Assembly (NCBI GenBank): GCA_964036045.1
Contig: OZ038385.1
Location: 59,429,919 to 59,493,918 of the forward strand
DNA: 64,000 nucleotides
Reading direction: 5' to 3'
From: Eutreptiella sp. 'Long Island Sound 2002'
Lineage: Eukaryota > Euglenozoa > Euglenophyceae > Eutreptiales > Eutreptiaceae
Each line of letters starts with the position of its first letter. The stretch's first letter is position 1. Made by a program: the position numbers and the translations under genes. A model generated the notes under the pieces. It searched no databases and was not told where the DNA came from. It saw nothing but the letters and a program-made list of their open reading frames with translations. Shown in pieces: positions 30,881 through 43,664 of this stretch.

Positions 30881-33800
30881 TGCTGCAGGGCATGATTATG
30901 CAACAGTATTCGTGGAGCCGTTGTTCCGGGACCTGCAGTTGTGCCTTGGGGTTGTGCAGGGGACACACAATTGTTGTGGATTGCCAGCACAAAGTGCTCA
31001 TGCAAAAGAAATCCGAAGATGCGTTTAGGATCATCAGTTTGTCATTGCGCTTTTCGTTCAGGACGCACTGGAGGGCAAGTCGAAGCATGATAGGTGAGAC
31101 AGGGAGTGTTGCTCATTTCGTTCTGTTGGCTTTGCCCATCTTGCTCTTTCTGGTGGCCTTCCTGTCTGTTGCACACGCGTTTGCAATTTCTGCCAATTGT
31201 TTTCCCGTTTCCTTTTCCTGGGCAATGGTGTGTGTGTGCACGCGTGTGTGTCAAGAGTCCCTCGGGTTGAACTATCCATTCGTTCGCACTGCCTTTTTGT
31301 ACCACTGACCACTTTCCAGCGCTTAAGTCACCCCAATCCGTTTTATGTGCCGCCTCCTGTGTCTTTTTCCGATTCCCTGGCTGTCTTTTTGGGCCCTGTT
31401 GCAACAGACCAGGACATGAGGATTGCGGGATTTCCCGGAATCCATTATAAACCAATCCGTTTGAACATCCCACAGCAACAAAGTGCGCATCATGGCTTTC
31501 GCTGTGGCTTCAACAAATGAGCACACCCCTTGCCCCTGTGCGGGGGCTTACGACTGTTTGCAGGTGGTCAATCATTCTCCTGAATGATCTGGGGTTTGCA
31601 GCGGAGCCGCCTTAACGAGAGAGCCGGTTATTTAAAAAGCACACCCATTTTGTGGGAGCGGCGGCAGTTTGTGAAAAAAAGGCAGGAAGTATCTTCCAGG
31701 CATTTCACCAAAATTTTGTCAATCAGCGGCACTCTCTCACACAGGAGCTGTGGCCCCCGCCATGAGGCATCCTGTGGGAACTCGGAGAATTCTCCCACCT
31801 TGACTCCAAACTGCATTGATTTTTAAAACCCTGACCCCACACTGCACTGAATCACGAATCACGTGCAGGTGTTGACAATATCTTCAAACAGAATCAAAAC
31901 ACTGCGACATGTGTTTCCATCAGTTTTCAACCCCAAGCGGTGGGTTTTTGACATTGTATCCGCGGGCGTGTGCATGAATGGTGCACATGCTTCACACATG
32001 TCTATGTGCCATGATACAGACAAACAATGTTGTAGAACCTTACAAATTGTATGTCTGCATTCACCGGCATCGAGGCATTTGTTCGCCTCCTGCTATGCAC
32101 TGCAACGTGCATCGCTAGGGATGCTCTTTTGTGACATGGGAGATCAATTGGAAGGGTGCAGGCAGATCAGTGGATGAGGATAACAGGGCAACAGTGTTCC
32201 GAAGTTTGGAGGGGCAGGCAGCAGAAGTGTTCAGGAAAGTGTGGGCATTCAGTCTTATCTGCCCTTGGTTGTGAGAGAACTGTATAGCCCCGATTTTCTG
32301 TCATTGCCTGGTGTGTTCTTCGGTCAGGCATTTTGGATGAAGACATGCAGCACCTTGCTTTGAAGAAACATTTCGTCTTGTCTGATACGGAAGGACACCC
32401 CTGCCAACTAAGTAACAACAGGTCATTGATTTGTGCCAAAATGAGAATGCACATACCTCAGCTCTGCATCAGTGTCGACAAATTCCAGCCCCATCGTTGT
32501 CCGCTTGCCCAACCATGGTTTTGTTTCAAATAATGTCTCCGGAAGCATTTGTGGTACATAGCATATGGGGTACAGGTGTGACGGTTCAGCCTTGTTGTGT
32601 TTTTCTCTTTGGGTAGGCCGTTTCGTAGGTATGTAGGTATGTATCCTTGCCTGGTGTTCTGTTGTGAGCACTTGTGTTCACCAAGTTGCGGGGTTTTGCT
32701 CGATTGCTCCAACATGGAGGCAGTGGCATTGCTCCTTCCATTCTGCCGTGCGATGCCTCAAAGATGTCAGCTGGGCAGACTGATTGAGGCCGATACAGCA
32801 AGCTGCAATCGTTTTCGCTCAGGGACAATGTTGCAGACCATAAACCATGGAAAGGCGCGATTTTTTCAAGGTGGTGGCCTTTTGGGGGTTGGTGTGGCTG
32901 CAGGCCGTTTGAACTATGATCTTGCGTTGTAAAGGGTTTGATTGTGGAGTACAGATTGCAACAGGTGCGTGAGGCTTTTTATTGCATTCACGGAAAACAA
33001 TAGGGATTCTTTGTTTGATTCTCCAGTTTTCTCAGTTGCAGAGCCCAATGTTTGTTGCAGACAAGGTGTGTTTGGTCATGACAATTTGTTGTTTCTTGGG
33101 ACATGGCTGTGCAGCTTTAAATCTTGTTTGGCCAGAGATGCCATAAGTTGTTGGGATGACTGCATTGGTGCCAGTGGCATGCACATGCTGATCCAACATG
33201 AAGTGTTGAAGTGTTGGTTTACTCTCATTACAATTTTTTTTCTCTGTGCCTCCCAGCTATTCGGGCAGGGGCTCCCGTCATTACAAGGTTTTAGTAGCAT
33301 GCAAAAGGGCTTTTTGGTCGATATTCTCAGGTACTTTTGTACATCCAAAGCTACATCATTTGCTGCATCACAAGCAGCCTGCTCAAATCTCTGTGCATTT
33401 TGGCATTGTTGTTGAGATTATCCAGCGAAGTATGTGCACAAGTGATAGATGTAAGTCCAAGACATTGTCTATGGTGTTGGTTCTTTTTCGCTGCTCTTGC
33501 TTGTGGAGTGGACACAACTGCATTTTCGCCAATTATCGATCAAAATGGCACATCTGCTATGATCAATTACAATACCTTCACAGCGTTACTTGGAAAACGG
33601 TCTGCCCTGAATGATATTTTGATTTGGCATCAATTGAATATTCAAAGAAAAGGAGATCCTCTACAGGATGCCCAGCCTATGTTCTTGCACTAGGTGGTCT
33701 GGACTGTATTTGGTACCCCAAGCCATTGTTGTTGTTTTTTGTTTTACAAACGAAAGACAGCACTTCATCCTCCTCATTATCATGGAAGTTCCGACCATGG

Positions 33801-34060
33801 CATTCAAACTCATCGACTATTGCCGCCAGACATCACTTGCCCCATTCCATGCTTCACACCTCCCATTCCATGCTCTTCTGGAGCAGGGTCTGGGATGGCA
33901 TGGTTATGTAGCCACATTGACGCCTCCCTGCCCGCGTTTTCTACCCCAAAGTCAAAGCAACTCTCTCGGCTTGTAGAAAAATATTCATGCCTGCAACCTT
34001 CCACTGAGGTAGCAGCATACTTGCTGGTTCATCTTTGTGGATGCATTTGTCAACAATAAT
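30881..34060. other. Unassigned region with short exon-like frames
   Basis: Several short frames have exon-like features but no recognised motif: 30890-31091 (acceptor CTGCAG before, donor ATAG|GTGAGA after, but a TAG inside the best frame), 31315-31520, 33337-33693 and 33694-34059. Codon use is not strongly biased. It may hold a degraded or lineage-specific intron-containing gene; nothing firm can be assigned. Confidence 0.3.
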
Positions 34061-36650
34061 TTGTGCTGTATGTGACCATATCATATATTAACTCTGCTGT
34101 CTTGGGGTCCCCCAAAACGGAGAGAAATGAATATGGCTACGTGACCTTTTCAACATTGGACTTCCCCATAAGGACCACCCTGCTACTGGACCATTTTTTT
34201 TCCGCAACTTCCACAAAAATGCTGCTGTATACTCGTTGGCCAAACGGCCAACTGCAAACATTTTCAAAGCCAAGCAAATCGAGCAATGAAGCACCCCCCC
34301 CCCCCCCCCTCCCCCGGCCAACACTCCCCAACACCCTCTCTTGCCACCCCCCGGGCACTATGAGGAAATTTCTGCGCCCCACATTAATGAAACCCCAAAA
34401 ACACATTGCCGAAAATTTCCGTTTCTCGTCAACACATTGAACTCCAAGCAAGTACTGGCCCTGCTTCACGCATCACCACATCCACAGCCATGTGTTAGAT
34501 GAGGGGAAGCGGAGGGGATGTTAAAGCCTGATTAGGGTGAGCTAAGGAAACGTGTAGGTAGAACTTTTGGTGGACATATTTTGTTGAACACGGCCACCTA
34601 CCAAGAGCCACTGGTGTGCATCCCTGCAAAGGCACGTAAATTCTAAGGGGAGTGGGAAGAAAACAAGATGCAAATTTGTGTATGAGATACGTATTGGTGC
34701 ATGCTGCCGTGCGTTCAGACCACCGACGCCTCTCCCCATTGCGCGGTCATTTCGATGCCGCGCATGAGATTTTCTTTACTCTTCAAATCTATTCATATAC
34801 TAGTGGACGCAAATATGTTATTATTATGCTGCATCTAAATTTTGAAAAAAAATATTACGCTAGACAACAAGTGGGTTGCTCAGCAAAACTGTGGTTGTGA
34901 ACTATGTTGCAAATTAGAGCCTAAGCTGTTGACAGCCGTGTGTATGTTTCAAACCATTGCTTTTGTAGACCACCAATGCGGTTCGACGAAAAGGGCGCGT
35001 GTGCATTCACTACCAAACATCAACCGGTCCTTTTTGTGATCTTTTCGTTGCTTAAAAAGTAAGCCAATTGTAATTGTCCCGAACCAAATACTTTTTACTT
35101 AAACGATAAAGAAGACCAATAACCATAGGAACACAAGAAGCGGTGTGATGATGCAGTCACTATGTTGTGTCATGAAGCGGTCACCTTTTCAACATTATTT
35201 TTGCGACAGTAATTGGACGTTTTCCTCGAAGCTATAGAAGTACAAATCACCCACAATGCTTGGGCCAAATGTTGTGACAATTTGATCATCATTTTCTAAT
35301 CTGACAAAAAATTGCACAGGGTCTCAAACATCTCAGCTTATCAAACAAAAAAAAACCTCTACAAACTACCTCTACAACTACCTCTACAAAAAACAGCATG
35401 CCCACAACTTGAAAAAGAGTTTTGAATAATGTGGAAAAATATATTTAAAAAATTAGCAGGCTCTTCGGCTTACAAATAGCAAGTTGAGGATAAAACCATC
35501 AAGATTGCACAAAAAGTCAATTTATTTGACCAACATGCAAACATAAACCTTGCAACAATGCCGAATGCCATTTGCGACAACCTAACACACCCATTGTACA
35601 AATAGCCACCAGCCATTTGTGCTTCCCTATTCCACAATCCTTTAGAATGTGGTAATAGGCGGTTTCTAGCTTCTCTAATTCATTCAGCGGCGTTGCTTGG
35701 TCACTAATTTTTTTGTACCATTTTGGCATTGCCCTCTTTGTCCTCAATTGACCCCTTTTTGCATGCAACTCTCTTCTCACACTCATCCTTTCATCCTTCT
35801 GTATGAGAAGAAGAAGTATACTCCAGTGGCACGGTTTACAAAACCCTCTAGAGCACTTTTCACTACTCATTTTCGATGACCCTCATAGGTCCAAGTATGC
35901 GGCCATTGTTTTCAACCAACGGCTTTCTCATCCTCCGAGTTAATTGAAGATCATTGCTGATTTGTTGACCAAGGCACACCCTCCAGCGCCGAAGGTTTGT
36001 ATTTCTCAAAGTGCATACCTATCCACAACCAGTCTCGCAATATGGAACGGTCATTGGTGGCCATTCTTCAATTGCATATGCGCAAGCATATCAATTGCTG
36101 TAAAAGAGTTGTTCCATCATAACAAGCCCACGATACACAATTTTTTCCATCTCAGCAGGCTTGTATGAAAATACATATTCAATTAAGTAGTCACCAAAGA
36201 TGAGTTTTAATAGTTGACAAGCTACAATATAGTTTAAAAGTTGTTTGAAAACTGTCCATCACCCTAGACTCGTCATGCAAGGCACAACCTCACCTGTTTG
36301 TAGAATGTTGCCGGATAATCACTTTCAATAATTGACAATTCAGGGGAAAAGGGTGGCGATAGAGAGAGTATTGAGGTTTTTTTTTTAGTTTGCAGGGAGT
36401 GGTAATAGTTCGTAAGTGTAAAGGGTCGTTTTGTAGCAGTTCGTATGGGTGGCGTTCCGAATTGCTGCATGTAGAAAACGCCAGATGTTACGAACCGATG
36501 CAGCAACGAACTAAAACCGCGCAGATGTGTTCCGGGATTGGTCAAATTTGGGAAAGGAGAACAGAGGCTTTTGTATCGCGCTCTGTTGAGCTTCTGTGGT
36601 CATAATAGTAGTAATAATGATGATAGTAACAATAATGATCAATAACATTC
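34061..36650. other. AT-rich intergenic region
   Basis: After a poly-C tract at 34294-34314 the sequence becomes AT-rich (about 34750-36650) with short frames only. The largest (minus strand, 35517-35870) is basic and unrecognised. This may include the 5' flank of the pogo-like element that starts downstream. Confidence 0.4.
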
Positions 36651-36732
36651 ATAATTTTTCTGTCTTCAGTCATGCAGCGCTTCCTCACAAAGGGAGGCCA
36701 GTCCATGAACGAGGCTCTAGGCTCTGGCTGCA

Positions 36733-37462
36733 GTGGTGTCACAGTCCCAGAGCAAGAAGGTCTCCACCAGTTCTAAGGCCCGTCAATACAAGAGCTTAGT
36801 GCCGAGGACTTGGCTACGGTGGACGCCGGCGCAAAAGTCCCTTTGTGTGCAACAATTCCTGGAAGGTAACTACAACCACGTTGTGCTGCGTTACGAGTGT
36901 CAAGCGCCGCCCCTTAACACGCTTTGCACCTGGGCCGGCAAGGTGCAGGAGGGTGAGCCACTCGAAGGGTACGGCACCAACTCAGTTTTCAGCCGCACAG
37001 AGGAGGAGACCATTCTGAAGTTCATCAAAGAGTTGAAGTATGAGGCTGCCGTGATTGACCTGGACACCATTGCCGCGCTTGGAAGAACAGTCGCTGAGAG
37101 GTCTCGTGGGCCTGGTCTTGCTCCTGTTTTGGACCGCCAATGGGCTGCAAACTTTCGTCGCAGGCACAAGATGGGTTGTCTCAAGAAGATCACGACTGAG
37201 CGGCTGCCTTCTATAGTGTCTGACTTAGCGCTCGACAACAAATGGAGACGTGACTTCTTGGACCTTGTTGAGCAGCCTCAAAAGTATGGTGTGCGTATCC
37301 CTGAAGGTGAACCCCAGTCGCTGCCGGCGTGGGCGCAGTTGGGCCTGGACGAGACGCCCCTCCAGTACGCGCCCAAGTTGCGCGGAGGGTATGCAGCCGG
37401 AGAAAAACAGGTCAGACACTACAGCAGCGCAGACAAGCGACAGGCCACGGCCACGCCTGTGG
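36733..37462 (+). pseudogene. pogo/Tigger-like transposase, 5' portion
   Basis: The frame encodes an N-terminal helix-turn-helix region (RWTPAQKSLCVQQFLEGNY...), a CENP-B-type second HTH (DRQWAANFRRRHKMGCLKK), and the start of the DDE_1 domain with the first catalytic Asp in WAQLGLDETPLQYAP, followed by YSSADKRQATATPV. DDE_1 enzymes cut and paste DNA elements with TA targets. The frame opens at a GTG with no clear ATG, so an upstream exon is likely. It is cut at 37462 by an 8.7-kb insertion; the remainder resumes at 46138. Confidence 0.8.
37152..37462 (+). repeat. 311-bp target-site-like duplication, left copy
   Basis: The last 311 bp of the left transposase fragment are repeated at 46138-46448 with two mismatches and no gaps (T/G in GCCTTCTATAG, G/A in CCGGCGTGG). 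The copies flank the insertion directly. Confidence 0.95.
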
Positions 37463-37865
37463 CGTCGCCGTCGTCCCACAACCGTGCCTCCTATGCGGCG
37501 GCCCGGAGGAGACCCCGGTGCACATGCACGTGGGGTGCGCCCACTCACCGCTCCTCTGGACCCACTACCGCCAGGCGGTACACGAGGCGGCCCGCCACCT
37601 CCCACCCGGGGACAAAGCCCTGTGGGTGGCCTCGTGGCGCTCCGCAGGCGCCACATGGACGGAAGTCTTCTGCTCCGGACTGGTGCCCGAGGACGCGGAG
37701 GCGCAGCTCCGCGCCATAGCCCGCTACGACCCTCCGGGAGGGACCTCTGTGGACGATTTCCTCCACCACATGCTCCGGCTGGGGGACTTCGCATGGGAGC
37801 TTCGCAACCACCGGCTGGAGCAACTCCTCCGCGAGCCCCTAAGCGCGGCGGCCCGGCCACACTGA
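37463..37865 (+). pseudogene. LINE ORF2 C-terminus (zinc knuckle)
   Basis: Starting at the insertion junction, the frame encodes CLLCGGPEETPVHMHVGCAHSPLLW, shown here only as a motif: C-x2-C, then H-x4-C, then Trp. This is the zf-RVT pattern at the end of LINE RT proteins. Helical sequence follows (WELRNHRLEQLL). A TGA at 37863 ends it, but the same phase stays open beyond. The RT itself is absent, so the copy is 5'-truncated. Confidence 0.65.
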
Positions 37866-38835
37866 TGGCTCACTGCCGCGGAGGGCGACCACCCTCCCCC
37901 TCCCCCGCGCCCTGACAAGGACTTCTTGGCCTCCCTCCGTGTCGTGAATGGCACTCTGGAGTGCCCGCCCCAAGAGGGCCCCCACCCGTACCAGGACCTG
38001 CCGGGGGGGTTCTCGAAGCACCTACAAGACGCCCTCTTCCGACCGTGGATCATCGGGTGCGGCTCCATGACCGTGTGGGAGGCGCGCATCATGGGTGAGG
38101 AATGGGCGCGCGAGTGGAGACGGTGGTGCGCCGCCACGCGCGCCCCGGAGACCCCTGCGCAACGATACGCCGCCATTCCGCTCAAGGGATGGGGGCCGGA
38201 CACCCGGCCGAGACCCACCGTGATCCGCGGGGCGGGACCTGACCACCCGTGGGACGCGGCGACGGGGGAATGGCTGCAGGCAGCCCCGGGTCCGCAAACA
38301 GGATGGACTGGGGACGTGTCCTCTCTCGTCAGGACACCCGTCCCCCCCCGCATCGTCCTTCACGCTGCCAACGTACTCCGGGCTACGGAGATACGCAAAT
38401 GGGGACACGCCGCGGCCACCGTCCGGTGGCACCCCCCAGAGGACGGGGCCGCCCAGCTCGCCGTGGCGCACTTCAAAGCTGGGGGGCCGGTATACGACGA
38501 CACCCTGTCCCGGCTGAGCGACACCCAGGGGCCCTTGCTCCTCATGCTCCCCACCGACATTGCAGCCGCGCTGCGCCAGGAGCTGGACGCCTGCGAAGGG
38601 CTGCGAGTGGGATGGGAGGCAGTCGCGGATGGCACCCTGCTGGCCCTCCTCCACCGAGACGCCGAGAACGGGTGCCAATGGGATGCGCTGACGCCCAACC
38701 TCACCGGGCGCCACGTGTACATGGCAACCCCCCCCCAGGGGCACCCCCGCCCGGCGTGGGACGACCTCATCGCCGCCTTCCACGACCACGGGATTATCCC
38801 CGACGACACGTGGCGGGAGGTCCAGCGGAAGACGC
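37866..38835 (+). CDS. Unknown ORF following the zinc knuckle
   Basis: The frame is continuous with the preceding one after the TGA and runs about 320 codons before it appears to shift phase near 38835. Its composition is protein-like: RIVLHAANVLRATEIRKWGH, LMLPTDIAAALRQELDACEG and HVYMATPPQGHPRPAWDDLI. No domain is recognised. In the same element the next phase carries a Cys-rich segment that plausibly continues this protein. It may be an extra LINE-encoded protein or domain. Confidence 0.45.
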
Positions 38836-39244
38836 TGGTAGGGACTACCGGCGCCGCGTCCGCGCCCGCCTGCTGGAGATCCGGGACCCCCTCCGACAGA
38901 GGTGGGACGACCTCTGGGTCCACCATCTCGACCCTTGGTCGCCGCCCTCCCACCTCCCACACACCTGCCGGCTCTGCGGGGAATGTGACACGGTGTCCTG
39001 CGCAGCGTCGACAGGCGCCAACAGGTGCGCGCGGTGCGCCCAGGTGGCCGCGTGCCCCTGGCCCGAACCTCCCGCAGGCCCGTGGAGGCGCACAGAGGAG
39101 GAGGCCCTGCACCGGCGCATGGAGGGGGCACACGCCCCCTCACACGAACGCGCGGGCCCCGCGGGCGCTGCCCTTCTGTGGATCCACGTGCACCTGCGGG
39201 ACCCCACCTCCGTTGCGCACCTGTCGCACGTGTTCGCGCCCTGA
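38820..39244 (+). CDS. Cys-rich continuation of the unknown ORF
   Basis: In a phase shifted from the previous ORF, the sequence encodes RRRVRARLLEIRDPLRQRWD, then CRLCGECDTVSC and C..CAQVAAC, two closely spaced Cys clusters able to bind zinc, then a helix. It stops at TGA (39242-39244). The join to the upstream ORF is inferred from composition and would require a frameshift or an indel. Confidence 0.4.
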
Positions 39245-39576
39245 ACCTGACCCGCCGCCGCCCTTTGCAGAGCCCGCAGTACAAGCCACGCCGACGGGGG
39301 GACGGGCCGGGACACGCCGGGGCCCGCCGCAAAGCGCAGGAGGCGGCCGTCTGGGGCCTGGTGGCGGACGCGGTGGCAGAGGCGTACGAGGCACACGCTG
39401 CCGCACGGCGTGACCTGACGGGGAGTGCGAGGGCTTTCCTCAACGAGACCGCCCTCCCGGCTGTCCGCGCCCTGAACGGAGCAGGGGCCCCTACGCTGCT
39501 CCCGGCGATGCACCGGATCGTGAACACTGTCCAGCCGGGGCTCATCAGCCCGGAGGCGGCCCTCTACGGGCACTGA

Positions 39577-40576
39577 ATGGAGTTGCATGAGTCCAACCGG
39601 TCCGGCCGGCCCGTGTCCATGGGTGATACCCTGCAGCTGACGGGAGCGGGGTCCGCCATGTCCCTCCGCAGCAGCGCCCCAGCCCTGCTTCACGCCCCCA
39701 GGACGCGCTACCCCGGGGATGCGGCCCCGTACCTGAACCAGGCGCGGGCCACATACCCGGGGGGAGTGTCCGAGCTGCATGCGGCGCTGCACCTTCTACA
39801 CCCACCGGACGAGGACCTGGAGGTATGCGAGATGACGGTGTTCGTGGAAGGCGCGGACGAGGCGCCCGCCCGCCCCCGACCGACCAACCCGGTGTACGAC
39901 GGCACCAGGCCTACCCCCCCGTACGCCATCGCATGCGAGGCGTTCCCCAGGGAGCCCACTTGGTGCCCCACTCTCCTGCCGGCGACGCACGCGCCCCGCG
40001 GCTGGGCCAACCCAGACCTGTCCCCCCCCCTCTCCAGGACCAGTGGTGCCCACCACAGGGGGCAGGTCCTCTGGCAAGAGTGCCCTGGCACCCCCCTGCT
40101 CCTCCTCGTCGTCGCGACCCGCGGGGACCCGGAGCGGGTCCTGGGGATCACCCCCACCCACCTCTGTGGGGCAGCACCCGTACCCCGCCCCCCCCTCCCG
40201 GCGCCCGCGGCGCGGGACGGAGTACACACCTTCCTGCGAACACAGGAGGTCACGCCCGTTACGGGGGTCCACCTAGTGCGGCTCCCCCCGACACCACCCG
40301 ACGACCCCCGGGGGCCCAGGGCCCTGGGCCCCACCCCAGACTGGGGGCTGTGGCGCGACGCGTGGGCCGCGTGGCTCCCCCGCCTCCCCTCCCAATACCG
40401 ATGGATGGCCGCCGGCCCCCGCCCGTGCGGGGCTGACGCCACAGCCGGCCCCCCACCCCCTCCCCCCCTCCCCCCCGCAGAGCACCGCACGGCACTGCCC
40501 ACGGCACGGCAGGATGCACCAGGAGGTAGTGGGAAGGGCGCGCCTGCCACCACGCATGCCTACCAGGATAACAGTG
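39577..40576 (+). CDS. Unknown ORF, Pro-rich
   Basis: An ATG at 39577 immediately follows a TGA (39574-39576) that closes an in-phase upstream frame (about 39250-39573, ending ISPEAALYGH). The product begins MELHESNRSGRP and includes GGVSELHAALHLLHPPDEDL, a TFLRTQEVTPVTGVHLVRL stretch and W..AWAAWLPRLP before becoming proline-rich. No family is recognised. The last third overlaps the start of the next ORF in another phase. Confidence 0.4.
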
Positions 40577-42491
40577 ATGGCAGACTCCGATGGCTCCCCC
40601 CAGCGGGACAACCGCCACCACTGCCGGTCCCGCTCCCGCTCCCCCGTCTCCCCGGAGTGGACGGGGGAGACCCCCGCGGAGCGCGAGGAGCGGAGGCTGG
40701 CGGAGGCGGCGGTGCTGGTCGGGCCGCCGCCGCCGGCCCAGGAGCCTTAGCCAGCCGAGGTGACCGCCCCCGCCGCCCAAGCAGCAAGCCCTGCCGCCCC
40801 GCCCCGGGAGGGGGCCCCAGACGCGCAGGAAGCAGAGACCACAGCCCCAGCGAGCCACGCTGCGGCCCCGACCGCGGCACCCGGCACGCCGCCTACACGG
40901 GGGGTAGCCCCGGCGCAGGAACCGGGCGCATCGTCTAGGGCTGCCGCAGCCGCAGAGGAGAGCGGGGGGGGCGCGCGAGGGGTTGCGACCGCGGCCCCGG
41001 AAAGCCGCGCCACCGTCTCGGCCGGCCACGCCGCGACCCCCAAGCACGCCGCGCAAGTGGGGGAAGGACCCGGCACAGGCCACGGGCGCCTCGCCGGCGG
41101 CCGCCGCAGCAGCAGCAGTGGGCAGGGAAAGCGCGAAGTACCGCGCCCACGCCAACCCCACCCACACCCAAACCAGTCCCCCCAAGCCGTTCCCCCCCAA
41201 GCCCTTCCCCCCGGGGCGGGCGCGGCACGTCCGCCCCCCGGCGCCCGAGCGCTCGCCGCCGGGTGTCACGCTGCCGCGGCTGCAAAGACAGCAGGACGCC
41301 CGGCGCGTGATCCAGGAAGGAGGGGACGGCGCGCAGGCAGACCTGCGTGCCAGCCACGGGAGCGCGGAGCGGGGGACAGGAGGCGACAGGGGAAGTGCCA
41401 AGGAGCGCGCGCCGGCAGCAGGCCAGGGCACGCGCGACGGGGAGCAAGGGCGCAGCAGCGGAGGGGGACAGAGCGCAGGCAGCGGACGGCGCGACTCAGG
41501 GCAGGGGGCCGGGAAGGGACCAGGGCACGGGAAGGGCGTGCAGGGGCGCGGGCAGGGCGACCAGGTGCAGGGAGCGGGGCGAGGGACGTTGGTCGAGCGG
41601 GCGGGCCAGGGCGTGGGGGACAGGGGGCGGGACCCGCGGCACGGGCAGGGGGACGAAAAGGGGCCCAAGGGCAAGGGCAAGGGCGCCGCGGGCCCCAAGG
41701 GACAGACGGGGCGGGGCATGGGAGCCCGGGGGGGAGGGCGAGCCGAAAGGAGGGGGGCGGGGAGCGGGGCGCCCCCGCAGCCAGACGTGCAGCCGGTGAG
41801 GTGCATCCCCCCCGGCAACCAACAGATGCCGGCGCACCACACCCACCACCACCACCACCACCACCACAACCTCTACAACATCGACCCTGACGCTGGCGAG
41901 CTCAACCCCCTCCAACCACCACGACCCCAGCACCAGCCAGCCCCCCCCGCGCCGAGAGCGGAGCCGGCGCGGATGGCCTCGGCAGGGGGGGGGCGGGGCG
42001 CGGCATCGGCGCCGCAGGCACAGGGGCAGCGGGGGGAGCCAGCGCGAGGGGCAGAGGGGGCCCGGCCCTGGGACCGGGACTGGGGCACGGTCCCGGACCC
42101 TCTGGGGGAGGAGGCCCTCCCCCTGGTTGGGAAGGTGTACGGGTGGTTGTGCTGGGCCAACCAGGGGACCACCAGGGGGTTGAGGAACCGGTCCTTTGAT
42201 GCCGTGCTCCTCCGGAGGGACGGAGGAAACCGAGAGGTACCCCCGGGGGGGTGGGCAGCCCCAGAGGACAATGAGAGGGTCCTCAGGTCAGTGATCCGGG
42301 CGGCTCGGCCCGACAGGGAGCCGACGTGGCCGGCCTTCCTGAAAGGGGGAGCGGTGCTCCGCATCACGGATGCGGACGCCAACAACTGGCTCCCCCGGGC
42401 CTTGCGCAGCGCCCTCGCCCACTGGCGCTACCGCCGGCGCAACCCGCCGCCGCCACAGCCCCAGCCCCCACACAAGCGGCGGCGCAGGTGA
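40577..42491 (+). CDS. Ala/Gly/Pro-rich ORF with C-terminal domain
   Basis: An ATG at 40577 starts MADSDGSPQRDN..CRSRSRSP, an SR-like basic head, with a TAG at 40748 in the same phase. A long low-complexity Ala/Gly/Arg stretch follows; the phase changes, and the C-terminal 150 codons (ending 42491) are better ordered, with LVGKVYGWLCWANQG, NERVLRSVIRAARPD and a basic end. An octahistidine run near 41850 comes from an ACC/CAC repeat. A LINE ORF1-type nucleic-acid-binding protein is possible. Much of the middle is open simply because T is rare there. Confidence 0.35.
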
Positions 42492-42897
42492 CGGCCCAGA
42501 CGGCGGACGCGAGAAAGGGGGAGGGGAGCTGGGCCCCCCGACCCACGCCCCCTCCACGGTACGGCGTGACGAAGGAGCGCGCGCCACCTCCCGCGGGAGG
42601 GAGGGCGGAGATAACGAGCGAGGGGGGGAACCTGCTGCCCCGCAGCCCGCTAACCGCTGACCGCTAACCCTCACGGCCGCCCCCGGCCGGCCAGCGCCGC
42701 GCGACGACAGCAGGGGGGATGAGGGGCCCCAGTGAAGGCCTGCATGAGGGTCCGGCTCTAGGTAGAGGGGGGCGGGGGAAGGGTGCGCCCCCCCAGCCGG
42801 TGGCTGGCCCCCGGGGCCGGGACCGCCATGCCGCCCCCCCCCCCGGCCGTCAGGAGGCGGCGCCAGGGGACCAGAGGGCCCCCTGTAAGTTTTTCGT

Positions 42898-43660
42898 GCA
42901 ACCGATCTTCTCGCTTTTTTCAGTGCAAAATCCTGATATATGTACACCCACAGAAAACCACGATCCCAGCACTGTTTTGGACAGTGTTGGTATCAGTGGA
43001 CCAGGAATTTCTGTAGTTTTACATTGATGGTGTTTTCACCATTTTCTGTACTATAAAACTGAGTTTGGGTCGGCGACGGCCAGTCCTGAGATCGCGCGCG
43101 CCGATCCAGAAATTGTCGATTTCTGACCATTTTTAAGATATTTCAATCAGTTTTATTGATAAGATTAATTCTATATCAGTTTTAGACATAAGCGAATGTT
43201 ACGGCACTATCGCGGTGCCGATCCGTGCTAGTTTTTTTGGCCCAAGTAGGTCATGTTCGTGATTTTTTATAAAAACACAGGTTGCTCAGATCCTGAATGT
43301 AAGCACACCAAATGAAAGCCCATCAGTTGGGCTTTGCATGCATATGCTGATTTTGTTTCCAAACGCGTCGGTGCACCGGCACCACGCGTTGGGGGGAGAC
43401 CCATGATCATGTCGTAAATATGCATTGTTTTGCTCATATTTCATTGTTATATGTCCCCTTTTGTTCATATCTTCTTAGGACATGAAAGGGATCGTTTCGA
43501 AATCACTCCCGTGATTTCGTCGAACACGTAGTATGTTTCCGTCGCCTTTTGTGGTTGTATTTGGGGTGTATTTTTGGGTTATTTGAAGGAAAACTTGGAT
43601 AAGTTTCAAGGAAAACAAGTTCAAGGTCATTCACTTCCAAAAATGAAAAGATCCAGTTGC
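42898..43660. mobile_element. AT-rich island with imperfect terminal inverted repeats
   Basis: A 760-bp AT-rich segment sits between very GC-rich flanks. Its ends read GCAACCGATCTTCTCGC... and, inverted, GCAACTGGATCTTTTCA..., an imperfect 22-bp inverted repeat with about four mismatches and one gap. There is no coding capacity. It may be a non-autonomous DNA element nested in the insertion, although a clear target duplication was not found. Confidence 0.35.
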
Positions 43661-43664
43661 GTGG

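Noticed and set aside
41842-41870. Run of His codons resembling a metal-binding tract
   Set aside because: It comes from a short CAC/ACC microsatellite within low-complexity DNA and is better explained by slippage than by function.
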